Notes under the pieces: generated by a model
What the model was told of the DNA's origin: nothing
Databases searched by the model: none
What the model saw: only the letters and a program-made list of their open reading frames with translations
Part shown: piece after piece, positions 36,929 through 45,400 of the stretch
Position numbering within the stretch: the first letter of the stretch is position 1
Layout: each line of letters begins with the position of its first letter
DNA from: Bryobacterales bacterium
GTDB lineage: Bacteria > Acidobacteriota > Terriglobia > Bryobacterales > Bryobacteraceae
Length of the DNA stretch: 47,486 nt
Assembly: GCA_020846745.1 (NCBI GenBank)
Contig: JADLDI010000019.1
Coordinates: 1 to 47,486 of the forward strand
Reading direction: 5' to 3'
Made by a program: the position numbers and the translations under genes

Positions 36929-38790
36929 CGAGCCGCACCGCGCGGTGGGCCTGGTGCCTGCCGGCGATTGTGAGCATCGTACTGTTCTGGCCGGGGATAC
37001 AGTGCTGGTTCCAGCAGGACGACTTTGCATGGCTGGCGCTGGGCAACGGCATCCTCACGGGTAAAGATCTGCTGCGGGCGCTGTTCGCGCCGATGGCGCA
37101 GGGGACCATTCGGCCGCTGAGCGAACGGGTGTTCTTCATGGGCGGCTTTGCGCTGTTCGGGCTGGACGCGCTGCCGTTCCGGGTGATTGTATTCCTAACA
37201 TTTGGGTTGGACTTGTGGCTGTTGTACCGAGTGGCGCTACGGTTGTTCCGATCAGTGGCGGTGGCGATGGCCGCGGTGCTGCTCTGGGGCGTGAATGCCG
37301 CGTTGGGGATACCGCTGGCTTGGAGTTCTGCCTATAACCAGGTGCTGTGCGGGGCGTTTCTGTTGGGGGCGCTGCTCCTGTTCATGCGGCACACCGAGAC
37401 GGGGCGGACACGGGACCTGGTGCTGTGCTGGGTGGTGTTCCTGATCGGGTTCGGAGTATTGGAATTGAACCTGGTCTTTCCAGCGCTGGCCCTGGGGTAT
37501 GCGGTGTTGTTTGCGCGTAAGGCTTGGGTGCGGACGGTGCCGATGTTTGTGGTGTCGGGTGCCTATGCGGTGCTGCACCGGATGGTGGCGCCGAAGGTGA
37601 CTGGAGGGCCGTATGCGATGCACATCGATCCGGCTTCATTGGTACAGACATTGTGGGCGTACTGGGTGCGGGCGTTCGGGATGAGCGAGATCGACAGCCT
37701 GCCGGTGGACCCCTGGGTGAAGACTCTGGCGGTTTGGCTGCCGCTGGTGCTGACGGCGGGATTGGGTTCGTTTCTAATATTTCGTCTCAGGCGGCGGGAC
37801 TGGGGTGTGCTGTTCGGGCTGGTTTGGTTTGTCACCGTGCTGTCCCCGGTGCTGCCCTTAAGGGATCATGTATCTCTTTATTATCTGACACTTCCGACGA
37901 TGGGGCTGGCGCTCGTGGGGGCGCAGGCGGTGATGGCGGGATGTCGGCGGGGGTTCGTTTCGCAATTTTTGGCATTTTTGCTGGCGCTGGGGTATGTGGG
38001 GCTGTCGGGCACGGCGGCGCGGAGCATTGTGACCTATCACAAACAGCGGAGCCGGGAAGTTCGGGACTTGGTGTTAGGAGTAGAGGAGATCCGCGCCGCG
38101 CATCCGAAGAAGACGATCTTGCTGACCGGCATCTCGTCGGGGCTGTATTGGGCAGGGGTAAACGACAATCCGTTCCGGCTATTGGGGATCACAGATGTGT
38201 TTCTCGCTCCGGGAGCGGAGGAGCACATTGAACCGCATCCGGAACTGGGCGATCCACAGGAGTACATCCTGCCGGCGGCGCAGACGCGGGAAGCGCTGGA
38301 GAGTGGGGCGGCTGTGGTTTACCTGGTGGATGGGGACAAACTGAGGAATATTACGCGGAGATACTCGACAATAGCGAAAAGCTCACTAATGTGGGGAATT
38401 TCGCGACGGGTAATGGTCGGAAGTATGCGCTTTAATGCGCAACTGGGCGAGGGCTGGCACGGGCCGGAAGGTCACTTTCGATGGATGACGCTACGAGCCG
38501 TAGTCTTTTTGAAAGGGCCTGAAAAGGCGGGTTCTGTGCTCCGTGTGGAGGGGTTTTGTCCGCGGTTGCCGGGTGGACCGGTGACGTTGAGCGCGACGGT
38601 GGATGGGGAAACTTGCGGGTCCTATGTGATTGCGACTGCCGAGGAGCGTTTTGCCGCCGAATTCACACTGGGGGACGATTTGATCGGCCGGGACAAGGTG
38701 AAAATCACACTCGCCTTGGACCATCCTGTTCAAAAGGCGGCAGATGGACGCGACTTGGGGATGCCGATCTCGGTTGTTGCGATCCGCTGA
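36925..38790 (+). CDS. GT-C-like polytopic membrane protein with C-terminal beta domain
   Basis: A 621-residue membrane protein with about ten or eleven spans in the first 380 residues. After the first span is WFQQDDFAWLALGNGI, an Asp-Asp pair in the first periplasmic loop like that of GT-C glycosyltransferases (PMT/ArnT type). The last 240 residues are soluble and beta-rich (VTLSATVDGETCGSYVIATA). The GT-C role is inferred from topology and the DD motif only; donor and acceptor are unknown. ATG 36925 overlaps the lipoprotein stop by four bases. Confidence 0.75.
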   Translation: MTSRTARWAWCLPAIVSIVLFWPGIQCWFQQDDFAWLALGNGILTGKDLLRALFAPMAQGTIRPLSERVFFMGGFALFGLDALPFRVIVFLTFGLDLWLLYRVALRLFRSVAVAMAAVLLWGVNAALGIPLAWSSAYNQVLCGAFLLGALLLFMRHTETGRTRDLVLCWVVFLIGFGVLELNLVFPALALGYAVLFARKAWVRTVPMFVVSGAYAVLHRMVAPKVTGGPYAMHIDPASLVQTLWAYWVRAFGMSEIDSLPVDPWVKTLAVWLPLVLTAGLGSFLIFRLRRRDWGVLFGLVWFVTVLSPVLPLRDHVSLYYLTLPTMGLALVGAQAVMAGCRRGFVSQFLAFLLALGYVGLSGTAARSIVTYHKQRSREVRDLVLGVEEIRAAHPKKTILLTGISSGLYWAGVNDNPFRLLGITDVFLAPGAEEHIEPHPELGDPQEYILPAAQTREALESGAAVVYLVDGDKLRNITRRYSTIAKSSLMWGISRRVMVGSMRFNAQLGEGWHGPEGHFRWMTLRAVVFLKGPEKAGSVLRVEGFCPRLPGGPVTLSATVDGETCGSYVIATAEERFAAEFTLGDDLIGRDKVKITLALDHPVQKAADGRDLGMPISVVAIR

Positions 38791-39286
38791 GTCTTTCGCG
38801 GGCGGAACATTTTTCCGGGTTGTTGTGATCCAAGCAGGGGGTGTAAATCCGCTCCTTATATGAAGGTGAGCCGGAAAAAGCGGTGCGGAACGCGACGAAG
38901 CTTGAAACTTTACAAAAATAATCGCGTCGAAACGGTATTCGGTGTAAATAACGTGTGAGAAATAGCCGATAGGTAAAACACGTTAGTGAGGTAGAGAGAA
39001 GTTGGGGAGGAAAGGAGGACCGATGGCATTGAAATTGCTAACTGATGTGCTATCATTCTCCGAAGCGCCTTGGCGGAGGCGAGTGACGGCGGGTAAAGGG
39101 TGACGTGTTAGCGTGCCATCCGAAGCAAATATTAGCAACGGCCACTAAAATTTGGAACTTTCCGTTGCGATATGGCGTCTGAAGTAAGGACGCACAGCTA
39201 GATTAAAAAATAGAAAGCTGATGTGGGAAGCTGGTCGAACTGAACCGCGGCCACGTCAGTAAAACAAGGTTAGGAGGACATAGACG
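38791..39286 (+). other. Gene-poor stretch with hairpins ahead of a DksA-type gene
   Basis: 496 bases with no long gene. Visible elements: perfect inverted arms TAACGTGT (38949-38956) and ACACGTTA (38978-38985); a short ORF with a strong ribosome-binding site (39023-39103); ACGTGTTA again at 39103-39110; a perfect 7-bp stem GCAACGG (39135-39141)/CCGTTGC (39162-39168); and CAGCT/AGCTG arms around an A-rich loop near 39195-39220. It is less GC-rich than its neighbours. It may be a long 5' leader or a separate small RNA of no class I can name. Confidence 0.45.
39023..39103 (+). CDS. Possible 26-residue peptide
   Basis: ATG 39023 follows AAAGGAGG (39011-39018), the best ribosome-binding site in the region, with a short four-base spacer. 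The peptide begins MALKLLTDVLSFSEAPWRRR and ends at TGA 39101-39103. No family is recognised. It could be a regulatory leader peptide, but chance is not excluded for so short a frame. Confidence 0.35.
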   Translation: MALKLLTDVLSFSEAPWRRRVTAGKG

Positions 39287-39679
39287 ATGACCAAAGTAGA
39301 AACCAACAAGTTCAAGACGATCCTGGAGACCAAGCAGGCCGAACTGGCGCAGGTCCTCCGGAACCGCGAAGCAATCGCGATCGAGAAGAGTGCGGACGCG
39401 CTGGATGAAGTGCAGCATGCGGCCGAGCGTGAGCTGGCGATCCGGAACCTGGACCGGGAATCCGGTCTATTGCGGCAGGTGCGAAATGCCCTGCACCGGA
39501 TCGATGAAGGCGGTTACGGCGTTTGCCTGCATTGTGAAGAAGAGATCAACCCGAAGCGGCTGCAAGCCGTACCGTGGGCGCAGTATTGCATCACGTGCCA
39601 GGAGCTAGCGGATCGGCGCAAGCATAACGAAGAATCCGAAGAGATCTTCGACGACATGCCGCTCGCCAACGTAGCGTAA
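39287..39679 (+). CDS. DksA/TraR-type zinc-finger regulator
   Basis: A 130-residue protein: N-terminal coiled coil (residues 1-70, with the acidic tip SADALDEVQHAAERELA) and a C-terminal zinc finger with CLHC (C80, C83) and CITC (C101, C104) plus YGVCLHCEEEINPKRLQAVP. DksA-type proteins enter the secondary channel of RNA polymerase and tune transcription with ppGpp. The tip lacks the exact DxxDxA of E. coli DksA, so this is a DksA-like or TraR-like member. ATG 39287 has AGGAGG at 39272-39277. A terminator follows. Confidence 0.88.
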   Translation: MTKVETNKFKTILETKQAELAQVLRNREAIAIEKSADALDEVQHAAERELAIRNLDRESGLLRQVRNALHRIDEGGYGVCLHCEEEINPKRLQAVPWAQYCITCQELADRRKHNEESEEIFDDMPLANVA

Positions 39680-39707
39680 CGAGCGCAATCGAATCAGCAA
39701 ATCGAAG

Positions 39708-39746
39708 GAGCGCGGCCTGCGGGTCGCGCTCTTCGTGTTTTTGCGG
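39708..39746 (+). terminator. Rho-independent terminator after the DksA-type gene
   Basis: GAGCGCG (39708-39714) pairs perfectly with CGCGCTC (39725-39731); the inner loop has further complementarity. The tail TTCGTGTTTTT follows. Confidence 0.85.
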
Positions 39747-39770
39747 AAGGCGAAAGTTCACACAAAGGCG

Positions 39771-40463
39771 CTAAGAGCGCCCCGCGACGTCAGATCTCTT
39801 AATACGGGCGGCGGTTACCATGCGGCCGGACTGGTCGCGATCGCGGCGGTAGGAGTGGAAAGTGGCAGGGTCGGAGCAGCGGGTGCAATCGGGGGATTTT
39901 GAGATCTGGTGGGCGGGAATACCGAGATGATGGGCCTGGCGGGTCAGGGTTTCGTGCAGGTCGACGGCCGTCTTTTGGTGCAAGTCGGTGCGTTCGGGGA
40001 ACCAGGGTTGGAAGCGTGCGGCGACTTCAGGACCGACTTCGAAGCAGCAGTACGCGATGGCCGGTCCGATGGCGAGAATCGCGGAGGTGGGGTTTGTGGC
40101 AAAATCTGCCCGCATTTTGTTCAGGGTGGCGGAAAGAATGCCGTCGACGGCGCCGCGCCAGCCGGCGTGAATGACGGCTACGGCGTGGTGGTCGGGGTCG
40201 GCGAGGATAAGGGGGACGCAATCGGCGGTTCGGATTCCGATCCAAGTATCCGGATGGGCGGTGTACAGGGCGTCACCCTCGCCGAGGAACCCGGTTTCCG
40301 CTTCGACTCGTTTTACTACTGTGGAGTGAATCTGCTTGAGTTTGGCCGTGGGCTGGTTGGCGATCCAATCGTTGTGAATGCGCGTACCGAAACCGTGATC
40401 AAGCCAGCGAAGCGGGTCGAGCAGGGTCGACCGGTAGAACTGGTCTGGGGCGCGGTAGATCAC
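39771..40463 (-). CDS. pgeF: Peptidoglycan editing factor / polyphenol oxidase PgeF
   Basis: A 230-residue YfiH/PgeF-family protein: [36 protein letters not shown] and [17 protein letters not shown] carry the family metal- and substrate-binding His and Cys residues. Family members remove wrongly placed residues from peptidoglycan precursors and show purine nucleoside phosphorylase and laccase-like activity. GTG 40463 overlaps the nuoB stop by four bases. Confidence 0.92.
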   Translation of the reverse strand: MIYRAPDQFYRSTLLDPLRWLDHGFGTRIHNDWIANQPTAKLKQIHSTVVKRVEAETGFLGEGDALYTAHPDTWIGIRTADCVPLILADPDHHAVAVIHAGWRGAVDGILSATLNKMRADFATNPTSAILAIGPAIAYCCFEVGPEVAARFQPWFPERTDLHQKTAVDLHETLTRQAHHLGIPAHQISKSPDCTRCSDPATFHSYRRDRDQSGRMVTAARIKRSDVAGRS

Positions 40464-41026
40464 GCGGCGTAGGGGGATTGAGCGATGCGGATCTTTTCTT
40501 TGAACTGCTCGAGCATGCCTTCATCCAGCCTTACTTCGGTGGGACGGCGGACCAGGGTGGACATAGTGTCGATCTTGTCCTGAAGCTTTAAGAGCGCGTA
40601 GAAGAGGTTTTCGGGACGCGGTGGGCAACCCGTCAAGTAGACGTCAACGGGAACAATACGGTCAACGCCTTGCAACGTGGCATAGGTGTTGAACGGTCCG
40701 CCGACCGAAGCGCAGGCGCCCATGGAGATGCACCACTTGGGGTCGGGCATCTGGTCCCAGATGCGCTTCAGGACCGGGGCCATTTTGAGGGTGACGGTTC
40801 CGGCGACGATCATGAGGTCGCTTTGGCGAGGGCTGGGGCGGAAAACCTCAGCACCGAAGCGGGCGATATCGAAGCGGGAGGTAGAGGCCGCGATCATCTC
40901 GATGGCGCAGCAGGCGAGGCCGAAGGTAAGAGGCCAGAGGGACGACTGGCGCGCCCAATTGAAGACGTAGTCGACTGTTGTGGTGACGACGTTCTTCTCG
41001 AAGTTGTTTTGAAGAAAGCCGGACAT
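40460..41026 (-). CDS. nuoB: NADH-quinone oxidoreductase subunit B
   Basis: The 188-residue product is a full NuoB, the subunit carrying cluster N2: paired cysteines C39-C40 in [15 protein letters not shown]105 in [11 protein letters not shown] and C134 in [10 protein letters not shown]2 hands electrons to quinone in complex I. Usually nuoB lies in a nuoA-N operon; here only pgeF follows and a divergent cytochrome gene lies upstream, so it is a solitary copy. ATG 41026 has AGGA upstream, and TACAAT lies about ten bases before the start. Confidence 0.95.
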   Translation of the reverse strand: MSGFLQNNFEKNVVTTTVDYVFNWARQSSLWPLTFGLACCAIEMIAASTSRFDIARFGAEVFRPSPRQSDLMIVAGTVTLKMAPVLKRIWDQMPDPKWCISMGACASVGGPFNTYATLQGVDRIVPVDVYLTGCPPRPENLFYALLKLQDKIDTMSTLVRRPTEVRLDEGMLEQFKEKIRIAQSPYAA

Positions 41027-41126
41027 GCCTGTCCTGATTGTAACCCCAATCGGAGTGGCGTGGTGCGGAGAATAGGGCCTTTCTACTTTGCCTTGACAAG
41101 CCCTAAACTCAAAGGTTCACAAACAA

Positions 41127-42455
41127 GTGTTTCTCGTATTGGCGGCATTGATCTGCACATCCTGTCATCGGGACATCGTGGACCGGTGGCTTGCGTCTCC
41201 CATGGGCAGAACCTCGGGCGTTGTCGAGCCGGTGAATGAGTCTCCAGGCATCGTCACGCATTCTTCCGGGCAATATCGGATTCTGGTCAACAAACAGGCC
41301 GTAATCCTCTCCTATCAGGGTCTGTCCCCGATTTCGCCGCCGATCTCGAGGTTCGGCTTGAGCTATTTCGTGGGGTCGCGGCGCATGGGGCGCTCCTATG
41401 TTCATGAGAAGAAGGGCCATGTGTACCAGGCGCCGGTTGGATATTACGCGAATCGCCGCGCGTGGGATATGGCGCCTGGTTATGAAACGGACCAGACTCC
41501 CGACTTCTCGCGGCCAATCACCGCGGAATGTCTGTTTTGCCATGGCAGTTCGGCTGCAGTCGCCGAAGTCAACCGATTGGTGCGTCCGGACCTCATCCGT
41601 GGCATCGGCTGCGAACGCTGTCACGGAGATGCGACAGAGCATTCCAGGCTGGTGAATCCCGCGAAGTTGGCGCCACGAAGCCGGGATTCCGTCTGCGAGC
41701 AGTGCCATCTTTCGGGCGCCGCGCGAGTTGTGAAGGCGGGCAGGCGGCTCGCAGATTTCACGCCTGGCGAGGATCTGGCACGGTATCTCCAAGTGTTTAC
41801 GGACCCGGACGCGCCGATTCGCGTGAACGGCCATGCGGACTCACTCGCAACCAGTAAATGCCGGCGGGGGTCGGGCGACAGGCTGTGGTGCGGATCGTGC
41901 CACAACCCGCATCGCGAGACGCAGGTGAACGATGTGTGCCGTTCCTGTCACCGAGTTGAGCACGCCGGGAAGGTTCAAGGGTCAAACCCGACGGACTGCA
42001 CGTCGTGCCATATGCCGAAAGGCCGCGCACGCGATGGCGGACACACGGTTTACACCGACCACTCCATTCCGCGCCGCCCGCGGGCGGCCAGGGAGCATAC
42101 ACCCGAAGCAGTTGTCGCCTTCTTTGCGGGCGACGTCTCACCGCGTGATCTCGGATTGGCCTATGCGCAACTGGCGGGGCGTTACCGCGACGTGAAATAC
42201 GCGGAAAGAGCATACGCCCTGCTCCGCACCGCGGTGGGGCAGTTTCCTGGGGATGCTCCGCTCTGGCTCGGCTTGGGGCGCCTGCTCCAAGCGGCGGGGC
42301 ACGAAATCGAGGCCATTGCGGCATATGAGAGAGTGCTTAATCTGGACCCGGATAACACCGATGCGCTGACGCGCCTGGCTAACGCATACGAAAGCAACAA
42401 CAATCGCGCAAAAGCTCTTCCGCTGCGTGAACGATTGGCTAATCTCATGCCGTAG
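41127..42455 (+). CDS. Seven-haem cytochrome c with C-terminal TPR
   Basis: A 442-residue protein with seven CxxCH haem sites: CTSCH (C10), CLFCH, CERCH, CEQCH, CGSCH, CRSCH and CTSCH, an arrangement like cytochrome c-554/NrfB-type families. The last 110 residues are TPR repeats (LWLGLGRLLQAAGHEIEAIA, YERVLNLDPDNTDALTRLAN). The N terminus (MFLVLAALI) is very short for a signal peptide, and the first haem follows at once. TTGACA (41093-41098) is a good -35 candidate. The substrate is unknown; a periplasmic redox role is expected. Confidence 0.88.
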   Translation: MFLVLAALICTSCHRDIVDRWLASPMGRTSGVVEPVNESPGIVTHSSGQYRILVNKQAVILSYQGLSPISPPISRFGLSYFVGSRRMGRSYVHEKKGHVYQAPVGYYANRRAWDMAPGYETDQTPDFSRPITAECLFCHGSSAAVAEVNRLVRPDLIRGIGCERCHGDATEHSRLVNPAKLAPRSRDSVCEQCHLSGAARVVKAGRRLADFTPGEDLARYLQVFTDPDAPIRVNGHADSLATSKCRRGSGDRLWCGSCHNPHRETQVNDVCRSCHRVEHAGKVQGSNPTDCTSCHMPKGRARDGGHTVYTDHSIPRRPRAAREHTPEAVVAFFAGDVSPRDLGLAYAQLAGRYRDVKYAERAYALLRTAVGQFPGDAPLWLGLGRLLQAAGHEIEAIAAYERVLNLDPDNTDALTRLANAYESNNNRAKALPLRERLANLMP

Positions 42456-42474
42456 GCGGGCACGGTTGCCGATC

Positions 42475-43455
42475 TCAGAACCAGTCCGTTTTGCGGACGA
42501 CATTCCGGAGCGGCTCGCCGCAGAGGAACCGGCGAAGATTCTCGGTGACCACCGACAGGTGGCGCGCGGCGATCAATGTGCAGTTGCCGGCGATGTGCGG
42601 GGTAAGTATGACGTTCTCCATATCCCACAACGGGTGATCGGCCGGTAGCGGCTCTGTCTCGAAGACATCCAGCGCGGCGCCGGCGATCGCTTTCTCCTGC
42701 AGGCACTTAGTCAAGGCGTCCAGCTTCACGATCGCACCGCGGCCGATGTTGATCAAGTACGCACTGGGCCTCATCTGCCGGATCGTCGGCTGATCGAACA
42801 ATCCGCAGGTGAGCGGCGTGTGCGGTGCGGCGATCACCACCCAATCGCTTTGTGCGAGTAACTCGTGCAGCCGCTCGAGCGGCCAGGCGTCGGCGTTGAT
42901 GGGATCGACCGCGATCACCTGCATGCCAAAGGCACGTGCGCGGGCGGCGACCTCCGTGCCGATGCCGCCCAGGCCGACGATGCCCATAGTCGAGCCGGTC
43001 AGGTGCTTGTGCGCACGGTCAATCGCGGACTCGACGCCAGGACCGCTCGCAAAATCCGACCGGGCGGCTTCTCCGCCGACAGGCTCATAGCGATGCTCGC
43101 GCTGCTGCCGGAGGTAGATGTGTAAGTTCCGCGAGAACGTCAGGATGTAGGCGAACACATGTTCAGCGATCACATCCGAATAGAGGCCGCGCATATTGGT
43201 GAGGGTGCAGGGGTGCTCTACCAGTTCCGGAAAGATGTAATGTTCGAGAGAAGCGGTCGCCGACTGCACCCATCGCAGTTTGCCCGCCCGCGCGAGCAGG
43301 GACGGCGTGATCTTGCCGAAGAACGCTTCCGCTGCGGGAATGGCGGCCAGCGCGCCGGTCTCCGTAGCGGCATTCACGACAGGGTAGCCGCCGGCCGCCG
43401 CCCGAATCGCTTCCAAACGCGTCTTGTCGATAGCCGGATAAATGAGCAGGGACAT
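42475..43455 (-). CDS. D-2-hydroxyacid dehydrogenase
   Basis: A 326-residue NAD-dependent dehydrogenase: cofactor motif GIVGLGGIGTEVAARARAFG, NIGRGAIVKLDAL with the catalytic Arg, AALDVFETEPLPADHPLW with the Glu, and ILTPHIAGN with the catalytic His. The N-terminal substrate domain is of the DUF3410-free, GyaR/SerA-like type. The exact 2-hydroxyacid is not clear. ATG 43455 has GGAGG at 43461-43465. It is the last of a three-gene minus-strand group after the S24 gene. Confidence 0.9.
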   Translation of the reverse strand: MSLLIYPAIDKTRLEAIRAAAGGYPVVNAATETGALAAIPAAEAFFGKITPSLLARAGKLRWVQSATASLEHYIFPELVEHPCTLTNMRGLYSDVIAEHVFAYILTFSRNLHIYLRQQREHRYEPVGGEAARSDFASGPGVESAIDRAHKHLTGSTMGIVGLGGIGTEVAARARAFGMQVIAVDPINADAWPLERLHELLAQSDWVVIAAPHTPLTCGLFDQPTIRQMRPSAYLINIGRGAIVKLDALTKCLQEKAIAGAALDVFETEPLPADHPLWDMENVILTPHIAGNCTLIAARHLSVVTENLRRFLCGEPLRNVVRKTDWF

Positions 43456-43498
43456 CGAGACCTCCACAACAGTGTAGGAGGTTCAAGCTCAGTGCGAG

Positions 43499-44287
43499 TT
43501 ATTCGAGGACGCGAACGAATTCGGCGAGCACACGGCACTGGTGCTCGTCGTCGATTTCCCAGGCTTCAAATTCGGGGTTGAGAGGTTCGAAGCGAACGAC
43601 GGAGTGGACCCATTCGCCATCTTCCGAGTAACGCTTTTTGCTGTGATAGCGCTTGACGGTGTACCGCTGGCCGCCGGCTTCGCTTTCGGCCAGGTTTTCG
43701 ACCAGAAGGCGCTTGCCTTCCCGCGATCCGACGACATTTCTACGGAAGACGCACCACGAGCCGTCGGGGATTACGGGTTCCATGGAACGGCCGACTACCT
43801 GCGCAATGAACATGTCTTCGGTGATGCGAAGATCGCCGGGAACTTCGTCCCAGCCCTTTTCCTCGACGGCCATCTGCTCGCCCCAACTCCCGGCCGCCGC
43901 CCGGAGGGTATACACGGGAAGGTGAGTCCGATAAGGCTGGACGGTCGCGGGGACATGCTGCTTATACAAGCGGCGCAGTGTCGAATCGAACTCCGCCGAC
44001 AGTGCGCTGCGGCGCTCGCTCAAGCGGACGATATTTGAAAACGAATCTTCCAGGTGTCCGAGGGCCGCTTCGGCGCCCATCTCGCGAACAAGGTCGTCGA
44101 GGTGCGATGGAAGTTCTTCCAAGACTTCCTGTTCGTCTTCATCCACGATCTGGTCCCAGTCGCGGCGGAACTTGCCCTCGAGCCGGTTTTCGGCGGGATC
44201 GTATAAAAGAACGCCCGCCGTTTCTATCCGGCGGCCGGGGGCGCAAATATCCACCAGCAGATACGCAAGGGTCTGGGTGGCGATCAT
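43499..44287 (-). CDS. S24-peptidase-like protein with unusual N-terminal domain
   Basis: A 262-residue protein. The C-terminal half (about 124-260) is an S24/LexA-type serine protease domain: LPVYTLRAAAGSWGE, nucleophile S168 in VVGRSMEPVIPDGS and lysine K212 in YTVKRYHSKK. The first 115 residues (LAYLLVDICAPGRRIETAGV, LLYDPAENRLEGKFRRDW) are not a helix-turn-helix, so it is neither LexA nor a CI-type repressor. This region looks like a compact alpha/beta domain with a helical tail. The role is unknown; auto-cleavage in response to stress is possible. It lies 23 bases after the VWFA gene. Confidence 0.8.
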   Translation of the reverse strand: MIATQTLAYLLVDICAPGRRIETAGVLLYDPAENRLEGKFRRDWDQIVDEDEQEVLEELPSHLDDLVREMGAEAALGHLEDSFSNIVRLSERRSALSAEFDSTLRRLYKQHVPATVQPYRTHLPVYTLRAAAGSWGEQMAVEEKGWDEVPGDLRITEDMFIAQVVGRSMEPVIPDGSWCVFRRNVVGSREGKRLLVENLAESEAGGQRYTVKRYHSKKRYSEDGEWVHSVVRFEPLNPEFEAWEIDDEHQCRVLAEFVRVLE

Positions 44288-44310
44288 GGTGGCCTATTGG
44301 GACAGATCGG

Positions 44311-45336
44311 TTACGGGTTTATGGGGTAATAGCCATTCCGGTGGCGAACTTTGACACCCGGAAGGTTTACCCGCACTTCTACCTTGCGAAACAACTTAGC
44401 ACTATCGGTGCTTTCCGGGATATAGCGCATCACGTACTGCGTGGTGATCTCGCCGGCGACCTTGGCAATAGCGTTGAAAATCCCTTTGGAAATCTCGGAC
44501 GCATACCCGCCGGTGCCGACCTTGAGCGCGTAATTGCCTTCGTCGGAAGGAGTCGAGAGGTACCCCGACACATCCTTGTATAAGCTGTTCAGTGGTGTCT
44601 CGACGCGTCCGCCCGTCTCCTCGCACAAGCGGCGCAGGTTGGCTTCGCCAGGATTGTTGAACCCGAACGCCACCGTCGATACACCATAAATGGTCACGAG
44701 GTTGCGTTGCGCGAGTTCGAGGACCTGGTCGAGCGTCTTCTTACTGGCCGAATCGTTACCGTCGCCGATGACAACGATAATCCGGCGCGGCTCGATCGGT
44801 TCGCCTTTCACGAGGTCACGGCTGGTGCAGGCCATGTAAACGGCGTCGAACAGAGCCGATCCGCCGCCCGGTTTCAGGCGGCGAATCTTCTCCATCATCT
44901 TCTCGGGGTCGTTCGAAGTATTCACCTGCAGTTCGGCGTCGGTGGCGTAGCTGATGAGATAGCCGCTGTATTTCTTATCGCCGGGCAGGAGGTTCTGCAC
45001 CAGATCGAGCGACGCTTCCTGGAACGTCTTCCAGTGCAGGCGGCTGGAATTAGAAATGTCGAGCAGGAATCCGACCACCACCGGCTGGTTGCGCTCGCGG
45101 TTGAAGTAGATGATCCGCTGGGGCTTGCCTTCCTCGATAATCGTGAAGTCCTTCTGGTCGAGGTCCGATACAAATCGATCCTTGTCGTCTGTCACGGTGA
45201 CCGGAACAATGACTTCGTTCACCTGAACTTTGATTTCGCCGGGGATTGGGGCCTGCCGGATAGGCTCAGCCTTTTTTGGCTCCTCGGCCGCAAGCAGAGG
45301 AGATGCCAGTACTGGCAGGAACGTGCGTCGCAGCAT
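44311..45336 (-). CDS. VWFA-domain protein, acidobacterial type
   Basis: A 341-residue protein with a signal peptide (MLRRTFLPVLASPLLAA-EE), an N-terminal beta domain (VTVTDDKDRFVSDLDQKDFT, the usual lead of the acidobacterial VWFA-related family) and a von Willebrand A domain with MIDAS residues D93-x-S95-x-S97 (FLLDISNSS) and GDGNDSASK. It is probably an extracellular or periplasmic binding protein. ATG 45336 has AAAGGGG upstream and TATAAT further back. It is divergent from the DUF420 gene. Confidence 0.9.
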   Translation of the reverse strand: MLRRTFLPVLASPLLAAEEPKKAEPIRQAPIPGEIKVQVNEVIVPVTVTDDKDRFVSDLDQKDFTIIEEGKPQRIIYFNRERNQPVVVGFLLDISNSSRLHWKTFQEASLDLVQNLLPGDKKYSGYLISYATDAELQVNTSNDPEKMMEKIRRLKPGGGSALFDAVYMACTSRDLVKGEPIEPRRIIVVIGDGNDSASKKTLDQVLELAQRNLVTIYGVSTVAFGFNNPGEANLRRLCEETGGRVETPLNSLYKDVSGYLSTPSDEGNYALKVGTGGYASEISKGIFNAIAKVAGEITTQYVMRYIPESTDSAKLFRKVEVRVNLPGVKVRHRNGYYPINP

Positions 45337-45386
45337 ACGGGCCCCTTTCTATTCGAATTATAAAGCAACCCGGCACATCGACCGCG

Positions 45387-45392
45387 TACTCT
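45387..45392 (+). promoter_or_regulatory. Possible -10 box for the DUF420 gene
   Basis: TACTCT fits TAnnnT and ends eight bases before GTG 45401; no Shine-Dalgarno sequence is well placed apart from GAGAGG directly next to the start. Weak evidence. Confidence 0.3.
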
Positions 45393-45400
45393 ATAGAGAG

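Noticed and set aside
39188..39198. GGACGCACAGC resembling part of a c-di-GMP-I riboswitch core
   Set aside because: The rest of the aptamer, including the paired GCAAA and GCC helices in the right order, could not be found.
43499..44287. LexA or phage repressor
   Set aside because: The S24 domain fits, but there is no helix-turn-helix in the N-terminal half.
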